A DNA stretch of 64,000 nt from Sphingosinithalassobacter sp. CS137 (GCF_014334115.1 NZ_CP060494.1:2882501-2946500), one strand, 5' to 3'. Positions 17,300-26,537 are shown, counted from the stretch's first letter. Numbers and translations are program-made. Notes: generated by a model not told the origin, from the sequence alone.

Positions 17300-17932
17300 A
17301 TGAGCTATGCCGTCAAGGAGAGCTTCCTGACGCTCCAGGGCGAGGGCGTGAACGCGGGCGCGCGCGCCGTCTTCGTGCGCTTCGCCGGCTGCAACCTCTG
17401 GTCGGGCCGCGAGGCGGATCGTGCGAAGGCGGTCTGCCGCTTCTGCGACACCGATTTCGTCGGCACGGACGGAGCGGGCGGCGGCCGCTTCGCCGACGCC
17501 GATGCGCTCGCGCGCGCGACCGAGGAACATTGGGGCGAGGGCAGCGAAGCCCGTTTCGTGGTGCTGACCGGCGGCGAACCCATGCTGCAGATCGACGACT
17601 CGCTCGTCGATGCGCTGCATGCGCGCGGCTTTCGCATCGCGATCGAGACCAACGGGACCTTGCCCGTGCATCCGCGCATCGACTGGGTCTGCGTGAGCCC
17701 CAAGGCGGGAAGCAACGTGGTGCAGCGTTCGGGCGACGAGCTCAAGCTCGTCTGGCCGCAGCCGGGCACCGACGTCGAGGAGCTGGAACGCTGGGACTTT
17801 CGCCATCGCCTCGTCCAGCCGATGGATGATGCCCGTGGCGAAGCCAATGTCGCCGCGGCGGTTCGCTTCGCGCTGGAGCGGCCGCAGTGGCGGCTGTCGC
17901 TCCAGACGCACAAGTTGCTGGGGCTGCGCTAG
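17300..17932 (+). CDS. queE: 7-carboxy-7-deazaguanine synthase (radical SAM)
   Basis: 210 residues. Radical-SAM enzyme ring-contracting 6-carboxytetrahydropterin. The cluster motif is the extended type: the first Cys in FAGCNLWSG, then Cys-x-x-Cys in VCRFCDTDF. Also visible are SFLTLQGEGVNAGARAVFVR, VLTGGEPMLQ, ETNGTLPV and CVSPKAG. The extended spacing between first and second cysteine is the form found in alphaproteobacterial QueE. It is coupled to queC; queD and queF are not in the window. Confidence 0.95.
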   Translation: MSYAVKESFLTLQGEGVNAGARAVFVRFAGCNLWSGREADRAKAVCRFCDTDFVGTDGAGGGRFADADALARATEEHWGEGSEARFVVLTGGEPMLQIDDSLVDALHARGFRIAIETNGTLPVHPRIDWVCVSPKAGSNVVQRSGDELKLVWPQPGTDVEELERWDFRHRLVQPMDDARGEANVAAAVRFALERPQWRLSLQTHKLLGLR

Positions 17933-17944
17933 CGCCGCTCGCGC

Positions 17945-18613
17945 CTATAGCGGGCCGCAGCGCCGCTCGCGATAGACGTCGCGACGCCAGCAGCGTCGCT
18001 CGCCGAACGGAGGCATTTTCGGCATCAGAATCTCGGCGCTCTGCTGCTCGGGAGCGAATTGCTCGCCCCAGGGGACGAGACTGTTGCGCAGTTCGCGCAT
18101 CCGCGACTGGGCGAGATCGCCGAGCGCGCCTTCTTCGGTGAAGATCGCCTGGTCGGCGATCGAAGCGGCGGTCTGGCAAAAGGTGAGCTGCGCCGAAACC
18201 GTGGAAAAGCCCGAATAGACCCGTGTGCCGAACCGGTCGAGCTCCGCCTGACCTTCCCGGCGACTGGGCGAGACTCGGTTGAAGTAGCGCTCGAGCGTTT
18301 CATACGAGGTCTTGAGCTCGTCCTTATGCTCGGTGAGGATCGAGTTGTAGTTGTTGAGCGTCAGCAGCGTCGGCTCGAACTGGCACTGGAGCGCCGCGAC
18401 ATTGAGTGCGGCGCGCAGATTCCACACCAGCGCCGCGCGCAGTTCCTCGGGCGTTGCCTGGGGAAGCTCGGGTCCGGTCATACCGGGCTCGGCCCCGGTG
18501 ACGCGGGGGCCGGCAAGGTCGGCGGACTTGAAGAAGAATTGTGCGGACGCCGGGGCGGCGCCGAAAAGGCCGGCCGCAGCAGCCAGCACGAGTACGAAAC
18601 GCGGAACGAACAT
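17945..18613 (-). CDS. Secreted hypothetical protein
   Basis: 222 residues from ATG 18613 with a GAAGAGGA box. The signal peptide ends near APASAQFF (~31). The mature protein is largely helical, with LRAALNVAALQCQFEPTL, NNYNSILTEHKDELKTSYE and LTFCQTAASIAD; two conserved-looking cysteines could pair. The tail is basic and aromatic (RRCWRRDVYRERRC). No domain recognised; helical exported proteins of this kind occur widely in sphingomonads. It converges on queE with 12 bp between stops. Confidence 0.75.
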   Translation of the reverse strand: MFVPRFVLVLAAAAGLFGAAPASAQFFFKSADLAGPRVTGAEPGMTGPELPQATPEELRAALVWNLRAALNVAALQCQFEPTLLTLNNYNSILTEHKDELKTSYETLERYFNRVSPSRREGQAELDRFGTRVYSGFSTVSAQLTFCQTAASIADQAIFTEEGALGDLAQSRMRELRNSLVPWGEQFAPEQQSAEILMPKMPPFGERRCWRRDVYRERRCGPL

Positions 18614-18744
18614 GCTATCCTCTTCGCCTGGTCGCGCCCCATCCGGTACGGTGTTTTGGCGCGGCTCCCAAGAGCTTTTTGCAAGGGAAACGGCGGCGGA
18701 TGGCTGCCCCCCTGGGACACTGCGGATAGTTGCGGAAACGAAAC

Positions 18745-18773
18745 GGGGCCGCCCGGTCGCCCCGGGCGGCCCC
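18745..18773 (-). terminator. Stem-loop after the acidic lipoprotein gene
   Basis: GGGGCCGCCC (18745-18754) and GGGCGGCCCC (18764-18773) form a perfect 10-bp stem. On the minus strand it is followed by GTTTCGTTT, a broken U tract. Located 24 bp beyond the stop of the 18798-19058 gene. Confidence 0.6.
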
Positions 18774-18797
18774 GCAGAACTGCGCAATGCGCGGTTC

Positions 18798-19058
18798 TTA
18801 CATCTCGTTGGCGACCATGGTGTTGTCCATGGTCGTGTTCATGTCCATGGTGTCGTCCATCATGTTCATGTCGGTCAGGTTGTCCGTCGCATCGAGCGTG
18901 GTGACCATGTTCTCGTCGGCGCCCATTTCGTCGATCGGAACGATTTCGTTCGAGGTTTCGTTAACCGCGACGGTGGTCTCTTCGGTGCAGGCCGAAACCG
19001 CGAGGGCGGCGCCGGCGATCATCGAACCCGCGACGAGCTTGGAGAGAAGTGCACGCAT
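18798..19058 (-). CDS. Small acidic Asp/Met/Asn/Thr-rich lipoprotein
   Basis: 86 residues. The N-terminal hydrophobic stretch ends in a lipobox VSAC (Cys24), so it is probably a lipoprotein. The rest is low complexity: an acidic run with repeated NMxDTMDM-like units near the C-terminus, rich in Met and Asp, and no basic residues. ATG 19058 follows GGGAGC. Met/Asp-rich acidic chains can bind metal ions, but nothing here proves it. Function unknown. Confidence 0.7.
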   Translation of the reverse strand: MRALLSKLVAGSMIAGAALAVSACTEETTVAVNETSNEIVPIDEMGADENMVTTLDATDNLTDMNMMDDTMDMNTTMDNTMVANEM

Positions 19059-19161
19059 GTAAAAGCTCCCTAGATATGGATTTGGACGGCGGAGGGCCGT
19101 TAATACCCAAATCGGGGTAGACATTAGACGCTTCGGCGGAAGCCCTCAAGAGTGGTTTTCG

Positions 19162-19812
19162 TCAGGGTGGGGCGAGTCCGTCCAAAAATGGCGGAAATGT
19201 GGCAAAAAGAGACGAATCAAAGTCACTATGCGTGATCGAGATGCCCAGTCGATCGGCGCTCGTTACCGGGTATTCCGCGATCCCGCAGGGCACGATGCCG
19301 GCGAAATCGGCCAGATTCGGCGATAGATTCACGGCAAATCCATGCAGCGTCACCCACTGCCTGATTCGCACCCCGATCGCCCCGATCTTCGCTTCCGTTC
19401 CCCCCGCGCGGGTCCAGATTCCGATCCGGTCGGGCGTGGCAAAGGCTTCGATGCCGTGGAGCGCCAGCGCTGCGATCACCCAGCCCTCCACCGCATGGAC
19501 GAAATGCCGCACGTCGCGGCGCCGCTCGCGAAGGTCGAGCATCAGATAACCGATGCGCTGCCCCGGACCGTGGTAGGTGTAGCGGCCGCCGCGGCCGGTG
19601 GCATGCACCGGGAAGCGGGGATCGATGAGTTCGGACGGGTCGGCACTCGTTCCGGCGGTATAGACCGGCGGATGTTCGAGCAGCCACACGCGCTCGCGCG
19701 CTTCGCGGCGCATGATCGCGGCCGCGCGCTCCTCCATCGCCGCCAGCGCCTCGGGGTAGGGAACAGGCGCCGGTTCCGTGCGCCATTCGATGCCGTTGAC
19801 CAGCGTTTCCAT
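19162..19812 (-). CDS. lipB: Lipoyl(octanoyl) transferase
   Basis: 216 residues. Moves octanoyl from ACP to apo-lipoyl domains; the GcvH encoded at 61067 is one client. Motifs: [32 protein letters not shown], the lysine in [16 protein letters not shown], and the acyl-carrying cysteine in [17 protein letters not shown] 19812 is the only start giving the family N-terminus; the frame remains open far upstream through the neighbouring membrane-protein gene, but that is shadow. Confidence 0.95.
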   Translation of the reverse strand: METLVNGIEWRTEPAPVPYPEALAAMEERAAAIMRREARERVWLLEHPPVYTAGTSADPSELIDPRFPVHATGRGGRYTYHGPGQRIGYLMLDLRERRRDVRHFVHAVEGWVIAALALHGIEAFATPDRIGIWTRAGGTEAKIGAIGVRIRQWVTLHGFAVNLSPNLADFAGIVPCGIAEYPVTSADRLGISITHSDFDSSLFATFPPFLDGLAPP

Positions 19813-19911
19813 GCCCGCCCGATTGCGCCGTAGCGGCCGATTGCGCAAGCATTGGCAAGCCGAGCCGCAATCGGCTAACACCCCGCCGAGCCTCAAGGGG
19901 AAGCGCCACCG

Positions 19912-20742
19912 ATGGTGAAGATGGGCACTGTCTGGGACAGGACTGCCGAGTTCATAAGCGACAATCTGGGCGTCATACTGCCGATCGCGCTGATCTCCTT
20001 TTTCGTGCCCGCCTCGATCGAGGGAAACTTTCCCGCGGCGCGCGATACGGCGAGCGCCGGGCTGGAGCTGGTGCTGAGCCTGATCTCGGTGGCGTTCGCG
20101 CTGCTGTCCTTGTGGGGCACGCTGGCGCTGATCGCCATGGCGGCCGATGCCAATGCGACGGCCGATGCCGGCAACGTCGCCCGGCGCCGGCTTCTGCCTG
20201 CGCTCGCGGTGTGGATCGCGTTGATGCTGGTTCTTTTCGTGCTTTTCCTCGGTGTGCCGCTGTTGCTGGCGCTGGGCGGGCAGGATCCGGGCCTGCTGAT
20301 CGCGACCGGCGATATGGCGCTGGATTTGCCGCCTGCGCTCGCATGGGCCGTGGCGCTCTATTGCATCGCGCTGGTCCTGTTCCTGATCTGGGCGGCCGCG
20401 CGGCTGATGCCCCTCAGCCCGCTGATCGTGCACGAGCGACGGATGTTCGATGCCATTCGGCGCTCGTTCGCACTCACGCGCGGGCATGTGCTGGCGATCG
20501 TCGGCGTGTTGCTGTTGTTCCTGCTCATGCTGGTGGTCGCGCGTTCCGCCGCGCTGTGGGTGTTCGGGTCGATCTTCCGCCTGATCGCCGGTGGCGAGGA
20601 CGGGGTGACGCTGGCCGGCGTGCTGACGTCGGTGACGGTGGCGGCGGTGCAGACGGCGTTCGCGGTGATCGCCGCCGTCTTCCAGGCCAAGCTCTACGTC
20701 GCGCTCGTGAGCGAGCGCGAGCGCGCCGTGTCTCCGGCATGA
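19912..20742 (+). CDS. Polytopic membrane protein, GDPD-membrane-domain-like (first of pair)
   Basis: 276 residues with about six hydrophobic segments. Amphipathic stretches between them ([26 protein letters not shown]) resemble the membrane domain of glycerophosphodiester phosphodiesterases and related YciC-like proteins. No catalytic part. A GGGGAAG box precedes ATG 19912. The stop overlaps the start of the next, similar gene (ATGA), so they are a translationally coupled pair probably from duplication. Role unknown. Confidence 0.72.
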   Translation: MVKMGTVWDRTAEFISDNLGVILPIALISFFVPASIEGNFPAARDTASAGLELVLSLISVAFALLSLWGTLALIAMAADANATADAGNVARRRLLPALAVWIALMLVLFVLFLGVPLLLALGGQDPGLLIATGDMALDLPPALAWAVALYCIALVLFLIWAAARLMPLSPLIVHERRMFDAIRRSFALTRGHVLAIVGVLLLFLLMLVVARSAALWVFGSIFRLIAGGEDGVTLAGVLTSVTVAAVQTAFAVIAAVFQAKLYVALVSERERAVSPA

Positions 20743-21491
20743 GGCTCGATTTCGCCGGCGTGTTCGCCGACGCGCTGGCACTGTGGCGCAAGGAAAGTGA
20801 TCTGCTCGTGCGAATCGCGGGCGTTTTCTTCTTCCTGCCCGCCTATGCTTTCCGGCTCTTCGTTCCGGTGCCCCAGCCTGCGCCGGAGGCAGGCGAGGCG
20901 ACCGCCGAGGCAGCGTTCGCGCAGATGGCTCAGTGGTTCACCGCCAATGCCCATTGGCTGCTCGCCGAGCGGCTGGTCGAGTTGTTCGGGGGTGCGGTGC
21001 TGTTCGCGCTGCTGCTCGCCAAGCGCCGGCCGAGCGCCGGAGAGGCAATGGCGGCGGCGTTGCAGCGGCTGCCGATTTATGTGCTCGTCTATGCCGCGGC
21101 GATGGCGCTGATCGCGGCCGGCTGGATGATCTTCATCCTGCCCGGCCTGTATCTGCTCGGCCGCACGTTCCTGACCGGAGCGGTGGTCATGGCCGAGCCT
21201 GGGCGCGGGCCCGGCGATGCGCTGCTGCGCGCGTTTCGACTGACGCAGGGAAACGGCTGGCTGCTGCTTCTGGCGACGATGGTGATCTTTTCGGTCGGCT
21301 ATTTCGGCGCGGTACTGATCGGTGAGCTTTACCTCGGCCTCGGCCTCGAAGGGTTTGTGGGCGATGCGGTTCGCGCGCTTCTCGATGCGCTGGGTGCAAC
21401 GATCGCCGCGGCGGTCGCGCTGGCGATGGTGCTCGTTCAGACGGCGGCCTATCGCCGGCTGTCGGAGTCGCGACCCAAGCACGGGATCTGA
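20739..21491 (+). CDS. Polytopic membrane protein, YciC/GDPD-membrane-like (second of pair)
   Basis: 250 residues; same architecture as the gene before it, including the motif [23 protein letters not shown] that parallels [13 protein letters not shown] in its partner. About six membrane helices. Starts at an ATG overlapping the upstream stop. Its last 43 bp overlap the 3' end of the GNAT gene on the other strand. Confidence 0.72.
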   Translation: MRLDFAGVFADALALWRKESDLLVRIAGVFFFLPAYAFRLFVPVPQPAPEAGEATAEAAFAQMAQWFTANAHWLLAERLVELFGGAVLFALLLAKRRPSAGEAMAAALQRLPIYVLVYAAAMALIAAGWMIFILPGLYLLGRTFLTGAVVMAEPGRGPGDALLRAFRLTQGNGWLLLLATMVIFSVGYFGAVLIGELYLGLGLEGFVGDAVRALLDALGATIAAAVALAMVLVQTAAYRRLSESRPKHGI

Positions 21492-22054
21492 GGCGCCGCC
21501 TCGATCGGCAATATGCCGGCGAGCCGCGGGTCGGGAAAGGTCTCGACGATGCGGCGATACGGCACGAACCCGTAGTGACGATAGAATCCCAGCGCCGATG
21601 GATGGTCGAGCGTGCAGGTATGAACCCAGACCCGTTCGACTCCCTTGCGCCAGGCGAGGGCAAGCGCGTGGCGCATCAGCCAGCCGCCGTTCCCCTTTCC
21701 GACCAGCTCGGGCACAAGCGCGAGATAGGCGAGTTGGCACTGCCCGGATTCGCGGAAATCGAGCTCGAGTATTCCCACTTCGATTCCGGCCCGGTCGGTG
21801 GCGGCATAGACTTCGATTCGATCGTCCGAAAGAATCGCCTCCAGCTGCTGCGTGCCCATGGCGAGCCGAGAGAACCACAGCCAGGGAGCGCCGACGCGGC
21901 GGAAGAGCAGGCGATAGCGATCCGGATCGGGCGCGCGCCAGCGGCGCAGCGCGAACGATGACGGCGGCAACGGGGCAGGGCGGGGACGCTCGCGCATTTC
22001 GAGCGACGTGACGATGGTGGCCACGTCGCCGTCCGCGACGGGGATCAGTCCCAT
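21449..22054 (-). CDS. GNAT-family N-acetyltransferase
   Basis: 201 residues. The acetyl-CoA fold is seen at ECL-like stretch CQLAYLALVPELVGKGNGGWLM (~105-126), where the loop carries GKGNGG, and HPSALGFYRHYGFVPYRR near the C-terminus. Substrate unknown. The start overlaps the last 10 bp of hemF, so it is co-transcribed with trmL and hemF. The last ~15 codons overlap a convergent gene and look unlike the rest of the fold. Confidence 0.82.
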   Translation of the reverse strand: MGLIPVADGDVATIVTSLEMRERPRPAPLPPSSFALRRWRAPDPDRYRLLFRRVGAPWLWFSRLAMGTQQLEAILSDDRIEVYAATDRAGIEVGILELDFRESGQCQLAYLALVPELVGKGNGGWLMRHALALAWRKGVERVWVHTCTLDHPSALGFYRHYGFVPYRRIVETFPDPRLAGILPIEAAPQIPCLGRDSDSRR

Positions 22055-22887
22055 GTCGCCTGGGGCGGCAGGCTCATCAGAATGGCGTCGATGTTGCCGC
22101 CGGTCTTGAGCCCGAAGAGCGTGCCGCGATCATACACCAGGTTGAATTCGGCATAGCGCCCGCGCCATTCGAGCTGGCGCGCCTTGTCCGTATCGGTGAA
22201 GGACGTTCCCATCCGCCGCCGCACGATTTTCGGAAACACGTCGAGGAAGGCGCGCCCTACGTCCCGAGTGAAGGCGAAATTCGCATCCCAATCGCCTTCG
22301 AGGTGATCGTAGAAGATGCCGCCCACGCCGCGGTGCACCTTGCGGTGGGGGATGTAGAAATAGTCGTCCGCCCATTGCTTGAAGCGCGAATAATGGGCCG
22401 GATCATGCGCGTCGCACGCGGCCTTCAGTGCGGCGTGAAATTCGGCGGTGTCCTCTGCGTACGGGATCGGCGGGTTGAGGTCCGCGCCGCCGCCGAACCA
22501 CGCCTTGGTCGTGACCAGATAGCGAGTGTTCATGTGCACCGCAGGCACATGCGGATTGGCCATGTGCGCGACCAGGCTGATCCCGGTGGCGAAGAAGCGT
22601 GGATCCTCGGCCGCGCCGTGGATCGTCCGGGCGAAATCGCCTTCGAAACTGCCGCCGACGGTGGAGACGTTGACCCCCACCTTCTCGAACACGCGCCCCT
22701 TCATCACGCCGCGAACGCCGCCGCCGCCAGGTTCGCCGGAGGGATCGGTGCGATCCCAGGGCGTATATGCGAACGCGGCGTCGGAGCCGGCCTCGCGCTC
22801 GATCGCCTCGAACTCGGCGCAGATCGAATCGCGCAGCGATTCGAACCACTGGCGGGCGGCGGTCTGGCGGTCGTCGAGCGGTTGCAT
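22045..22887 (-). CDS. hemF: Aerobic coproporphyrinogen-III oxidase
   Basis: 280 residues. Oxygen-dependent decarboxylation of coproporphyrinogen III to protoporphyrinogen IX in haem synthesis. Signature stretches: GGGGVRGVMKGRVFEKVGVN, VHMNTRYLVTT, WFGGGADLNP, HRGVGGIFYDHL and AEFNLVYDRGTLFGLKTGG. ATG 22887 gives the normal N-terminus; an in-frame TTG at 22923 is less likely. The second gene of trmL-hemF-GNAT, next to the haem-requiring bc1 genes on the other strand. Confidence 0.96.
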   Translation of the reverse strand: MQPLDDRQTAARQWFESLRDSICAEFEAIEREAGSDAAFAYTPWDRTDPSGEPGGGGVRGVMKGRVFEKVGVNVSTVGGSFEGDFARTIHGAAEDPRFFATGISLVAHMANPHVPAVHMNTRYLVTTKAWFGGGADLNPPIPYAEDTAEFHAALKAACDAHDPAHYSRFKQWADDYFYIPHRKVHRGVGGIFYDHLEGDWDANFAFTRDVGRAFLDVFPKIVRRRMGTSFTDTDKARQLEWRGRYAEFNLVYDRGTLFGLKTGGNIDAILMSLPPQATWD

Positions 22888-22931
22888 GGGAGCGCTGGTA
22901 GCGAGGCCGACTCGCGTAGGCAAATCGCGCC

Positions 22932-23378
22932 TCAGGGCCAGCCGTCGGTCTGGCGAAGTGCCTCGGCGAGGGCAATTCCGGCGGCTACGGCGACGTTCAG
23001 CGAGCGCATGCCGGGCCGGAGCGGAATGCGGATCGCAAGGTCGGCGAAGCCATGGACGTCCTCCGGCACACCGCGACTTTCCGAGCCGAAGAGAAGCGTG
23101 TCACCGGGGCGAAACCGCGCTTCGGGCAAGGGGACCGTGCCATGGGTAGTGAACAGGGCGATGCGGCCGCTCGCCGATCCGGCAAAGGCCCCCCAGTCGG
23201 CGTGCCGCTTCACCTGTGCCTGGGCGGCATAGTCCATTCCGGCGCGGGCGAGCGCGCGATCGCTCCAGGGGAAGCCCATCGGCTCGATCAGGTCGACGCC
23301 GACACCGAAGCAGGCGGCGGTGCGCAGGACCGTGCCGACATTGCCGGCGATATCGGGTTCGTAGAGCGCGACGCGCAT
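22932..23378 (-). CDS. trmL: tRNA (cytidine(34)-2'-O)-methyltransferase
   Basis: 148 residues, a minimal SPOUT methyltransferase for the wobble base of tRNA-Leu. Motifs: VALYEPDIAGNVGTVLRTAA, LIEPMGFPWSDRALARAGMDY, LLFGSESRGVPEDV and IPLRPGMRSLNVAVAAGI, forming the SAM-binding knot. ATG 23378 follows a GGAG box. First in a minus-strand run with hemF 44 bp downstream. Confidence 0.93.
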   Translation of the reverse strand: MRVALYEPDIAGNVGTVLRTAACFGVGVDLIEPMGFPWSDRALARAGMDYAAQAQVKRHADWGAFAGSASGRIALFTTHGTVPLPEARFRPGDTLLFGSESRGVPEDVHGFADLAIRIPLRPGMRSLNVAVAAGIALAEALRQTDGWP

Positions 23379-23714
23379 GAAGGCTCCGGTAGAAGAAGAG
23401 TGCGTGGAGTCGCTGCGGCAACAGCGCCGGGCGCGGCGAATCCTCACCGCGCGACCGCAGCCTGCCATGGGCGCGCGCCCTCGGCAAAACCGCGCCGGGC
23501 GCGGCGATCGGCCGGGGTCAGGCAATTCCCCTAGGGTGGTTTGCGCAGCGGCTCCGTAACATCCCGGTCAAAATGCCTGTTGGCAAAGCCGCCGCGTCGC
23601 GTCTATCAGGCCCGCCAGCCGCCGGGGGTACCGGGAGGCCCGGGCGCGATCCGCGTCCCTGTTCCGGTATCGCGCGGTCCCGCGCGGAAGAAGTCGAAGT
23701 GCAAGGGCTGAAGC
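23379..23714. other. 336-bp divergent intergenic region between trmL and petA
   Basis: No open frame with a plausible start, no tRNA-like fold and no clear terminator. It must hold the promoters of both the trmL-hemF unit and the petABC operon, but no convincing -35/-10 pair stands out. A GC-rich stretch of short inverted repeats lies around 23600-23690. Confidence 0.6.
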
Positions 23715-24299
23715 ATGGCAACGCTTGATGATGGTGTCTCCCCCGACCAGACAGTCGGACCTGGTGGCGAGGTGCTCGAGAACCCGCGCCGTCGAGACTA
23801 TCTCCAGATCGCTGCGATCGCTTTCGGCGGCGTTGGTGCCGGCGTGGTCGTGTTGCCGCTCGTCAACTCGATGAATCCTTCCGCCGACGTGCTCGCGCTG
23901 TCGGTGACCGAAGTCGATCTTTCCGCGATCGAGCCGGGTCAGGCGATCAAGACGACCTTCCGCAAGCAGCCGCTTTTCGTGCGCAACCTGACGCCCGCCG
24001 AGATCGCGGCTGCCGACGCCGTGCCGATCGGCGATCTGCGCGATCCGCAGACGCTGGAGGAGCGGACCAAGGAGGGCAAGGCGAACTGGCTGGTGACGCT
24101 GGGCGTGTGCACGCATCTGGGCTGCGTGCCGCTGGGCGCCGGCGCGGGCGAGAACAAGGGTCCGTTCGGCGGCTATTTCTGCCCGTGCCATGGTTCGGCG
24201 TACGACACCGCGGGCCGCATCCGTTCGGGCCCGGCACCGACGAACCTGGAAGTGCCGGTTTATGAATTCACGTCTGATACGACGATCGTGGTGGGTTGA
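23715..24299 (+). CDS. petA: Ubiquinol-cytochrome c reductase Rieske iron-sulfur subunit
   Basis: 194 residues. The N-terminus has a twin-basic [13 protein letters not shown] stretch leading into the single membrane anchor (~31-50), a Tat-type signal anchor. The 2Fe-2S ligands are in CTHLGC (Cys132, His134, Cys137) and CPCHGS (Cys156, Cys158, His159). The protein transfers electrons from quinol to cytochrome c1. First gene of petA-petB-petC; petB starts 13 bp later. Confidence 0.97.
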   Translation: MATLDDGVSPDQTVGPGGEVLENPRRRDYLQIAAIAFGGVGAGVVVLPLVNSMNPSADVLALSVTEVDLSAIEPGQAIKTTFRKQPLFVRNLTPAEIAAADAVPIGDLRDPQTLEERTKEGKANWLVTLGVCTHLGCVPLGAGAGENKGPFGGYFCPCHGSAYDTAGRIRSGPAPTNLEVPVYEFTSDTTIVVG

Positions 24300-24312
24300 G
24301 GACTAGGCTGCA

Positions 24313-25602
24313 ATGAGCTTTCCCTGGGCAAAACAATATGCGCCGAAGCATCCGCTCATGCAGTGGGTCGACAGTCGGCTTCCCCTTCCGCGTTTCGTGT
24401 ATAACGCGGTCGGCGCCGGCTATCCGGTACCGCGCAACCTGAACTATTTCTGGAACTTCGGTGTCCTGGCCGGCGTCGCCTTGGTGGTGCAGATCGTCAC
24501 CGGCATTGTGCTGGCGATGCACTTCCATTCGAGCGCGGCCGGAGCGTTCCAGAGCGTCAACGGCACGATCATGCGCGACGTGAACGCCGGCTGGTTCCTG
24601 CGCTTCGCGCACGCCAACGGCGCCTCGATGTTCTTCATCGTGGTCTATATCCACATGGCGCGCGGTCTGTTCTACGGATCGTACAAGGCGCCGCGCGAGA
24701 TGATCTGGCTGCTCGGCGTCGTGATCTTCCTGCTGCTGATGGCGACTGCCTTCATGGGCTATGTGCTTCCCTGGGGGCAGATGAGCTTCTGGGGCGCGCA
24801 GGTGATCACCGGCTTCTTCTCCGCCATTCCGGTGGTGGGCGACACGATCCGCATCTGGCTGCTCGGCGGCTATGCTCCGGACGACGCGGCGCTGAACCGC
24901 TTCTTCTCGCTGCACTATCTGCTGCCGTTCGTGATCCTGGGCGTGGTCATCCTCCACATCTGGGCGCTGCACATCCCCGGCTCGGGCAACCCGACCGGCG
25001 TGGAAGTGAAGGGCGAGCAGGATACCGTTCCATTCCACCCCTATTACACGGCCAAGGACGGGTTCGGGCTCGCGATCTTCCTGCTCGTGTTCTCGGTGCT
25101 GATCTTCTTCTACCCCGACATGCTGGGGCACCCGGACAATTACATCGAGGCGAACCCGCTCTCGACGCCGGCACACATCGTGCCCGAATGGTATTTCCTG
25201 CCGTTCTACGCGATCCTCAAGGCGTTCACCGTCGACTTCATCATCCCGGCCAAGCTCTGGGGCGTGCTGGCGATGTTCGGTTCGATCCTGCTGCTGTTCT
25301 TCCTGCCGTGGCTCGACAAGTCTCCGGTACGCTCGGCCAATTTTCGGCCGGTCTACCGTGTGTTCTTCTGGATCCTGGTGCTCGACGTGCTGGTGCTGGG
25401 CTATGTCGGCGGAGCCGAACCGGTCGCGGTCAACGTGGTCATCAGCCAGATCGCCGCGGCGTACTACTTTGCCTTCTTCCTGATCATCGTGCCGATCATT
25501 TCGCGTCTGGAACGCCCGCGCCCGCTGCCCAATTCGATCACCGAAGCGGTGCTGAAGGGCGAGAGCGGAAGCCGCGTCAGCGAATCCGCAGTGAGCGCGT
25601 AA
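24313..25602 (+). CDS. petB: Cytochrome b of the bc1 complex
   Basis: 429 residues, the full-length single-chain cytochrome b of proteobacteria, eight membrane helices. Visible are WNFGVLAGVALVVQIVTG, the haem-binding GYVLPWGQMSFWGAQVITG with its Qo-site surroundings, the histidine-containing HYLLPFVILGVVILHIWALH, and the Qo-site PEWYFLPFY motif. Carries haems bL and bH. Second in petABC. Confidence 0.97.
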   Translation: MSFPWAKQYAPKHPLMQWVDSRLPLPRFVYNAVGAGYPVPRNLNYFWNFGVLAGVALVVQIVTGIVLAMHFHSSAAGAFQSVNGTIMRDVNAGWFLRFAHANGASMFFIVVYIHMARGLFYGSYKAPREMIWLLGVVIFLLLMATAFMGYVLPWGQMSFWGAQVITGFFSAIPVVGDTIRIWLLGGYAPDDAALNRFFSLHYLLPFVILGVVILHIWALHIPGSGNPTGVEVKGEQDTVPFHPYYTAKDGFGLAIFLLVFSVLIFFYPDMLGHPDNYIEANPLSTPAHIVPEWYFLPFYAILKAFTVDFIIPAKLWGVLAMFGSILLLFFLPWLDKSPVRSANFRPVYRVFFWILVLDVLVLGYVGGAEPVAVNVVISQIAAAYYFAFFLIIVPIISRLERPRPLPNSITEAVLKGESGSRVSESAVSA

Positions 25603-25618
25603 AGGGGACTCCGGAACA

Positions 25619-26473
25619 ATGTCTGCGCTCTTCGTAAAATCGATCAAATTCCTGATCGGCCTCGGCTTCGTCGGCGTCCTGCTGCTCGGCATGATCGGCA
25701 CCATCGCCGGTGCCATCAACGAGCCCGCCGAGGAGACGGTCGAGCACGAGTTCCACGAGGAACCGGTGTCGCTCGATCTTGCCTCCGACGGCCCGTTCGG
25801 TCACTTCGACCGGCAGCAGCTGCAGCGCGGCTTCCAGGTCTATCGGGAAGTCTGCGCCTCGTGCCATTCGCTGCGGCTCGCTTCGTTCCGCGAGCTTGAG
25901 GGGATCGGCTACAACGAGGCCGAGATCAAGGCGATCGCGGCGCAGTGGCCGATCGAAACCCCCTCGATCAATCCCGACACGGGTGAGGCCACGACGCGTC
26001 CGAACCTTGCGTCCGACCGCTTCCCGTCGCCCTATGCGAACGAGGTCGCGGCGCGTGCGGCCAACAACAATGCGGTTCCGCCGGATCTGACGCTGATCGC
26101 GAAGGCGCGCGGGGGCGGGTCCGACTATATCTACTCGCTGCTGATCGGCTATGGCGATCCCTCGGCCGAGCTGCGCCACGAGTTCCCCGAGTTCACGACG
26201 CCGCAGGGGCTGTATTTCAACCGCTTCTTTCCGACGCTGAACATCGCGATGCCGCCGCCGCTGACCTCCGAAGGGCAGGTGCAGTATGTGGACGGCACGC
26301 GACCGACGGTGGAACAGATGGCGCGCGACGTTTCGGCGTTCCTCGTGTGGACGGCCGAGCCGACGCTGGAGACGCGGCACCAGGCGGGCCTGGCCAGCGT
26401 GATCTTCCTGATCATCGCGAGCTTCCTCGCTTATGGCGCCTATCTGACCGTGTGGCGGGGCGTGAAGCACTGA
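25619..26473 (+). CDS. petC: Cytochrome c1
   Basis: 284 residues. A membrane-spanning N-terminal signal, the haem site Cys79-Ala-Ser-Cys82-His83 (VCASCHSLR), the axial methionine in NIAMPPPL (~residue 217), and a C-terminal anchor helix (~261-279) followed by a short basic tail. Third gene of the bc1 operon, 16 bp after petB. Confidence 0.96.
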   Translation: MSALFVKSIKFLIGLGFVGVLLLGMIGTIAGAINEPAEETVEHEFHEEPVSLDLASDGPFGHFDRQQLQRGFQVYREVCASCHSLRLASFRELEGIGYNEAEIKAIAAQWPIETPSINPDTGEATTRPNLASDRFPSPYANEVAARAANNNAVPPDLTLIAKARGGGSDYIYSLLIGYGDPSAELRHEFPEFTTPQGLYFNRFFPTLNIAMPPPLTSEGQVQYVDGTRPTVEQMARDVSAFLVWTAEPTLETRHQAGLASVIFLIIASFLAYGAYLTVWRGVKH

Positions 26474-26537
26474 GCTTCCGCCCCAGGAGGCCGGTTCGAA
26501 GGGCGGCCGGAAGCGACTAGGCGAGGGGAGAGCGGCC

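Noticed and set aside
19813..20781. Long minus-strand frame continuing lipB upstream
   Set aside because: It is a shadow of the membrane-protein genes, rich in Arg/Gln/His as typical for antisense frames in GC-rich DNA.
22303..23232. Plus-strand open frames of several hundred codons opposite hemF and trmL (also opposite parE, ychF, cpaC and others)
   Set aside because: Composition (Arg, His, Ala, Gln rich, no motif) shows they are antisense shadows of the real genes.
26474..26537. Terminator between petC and apt
   Set aside because: There is an imperfect inverted repeat (GCTTCCG with CGGAAGC) but it is interrupted and has no T run; read-through into apt seems possible.
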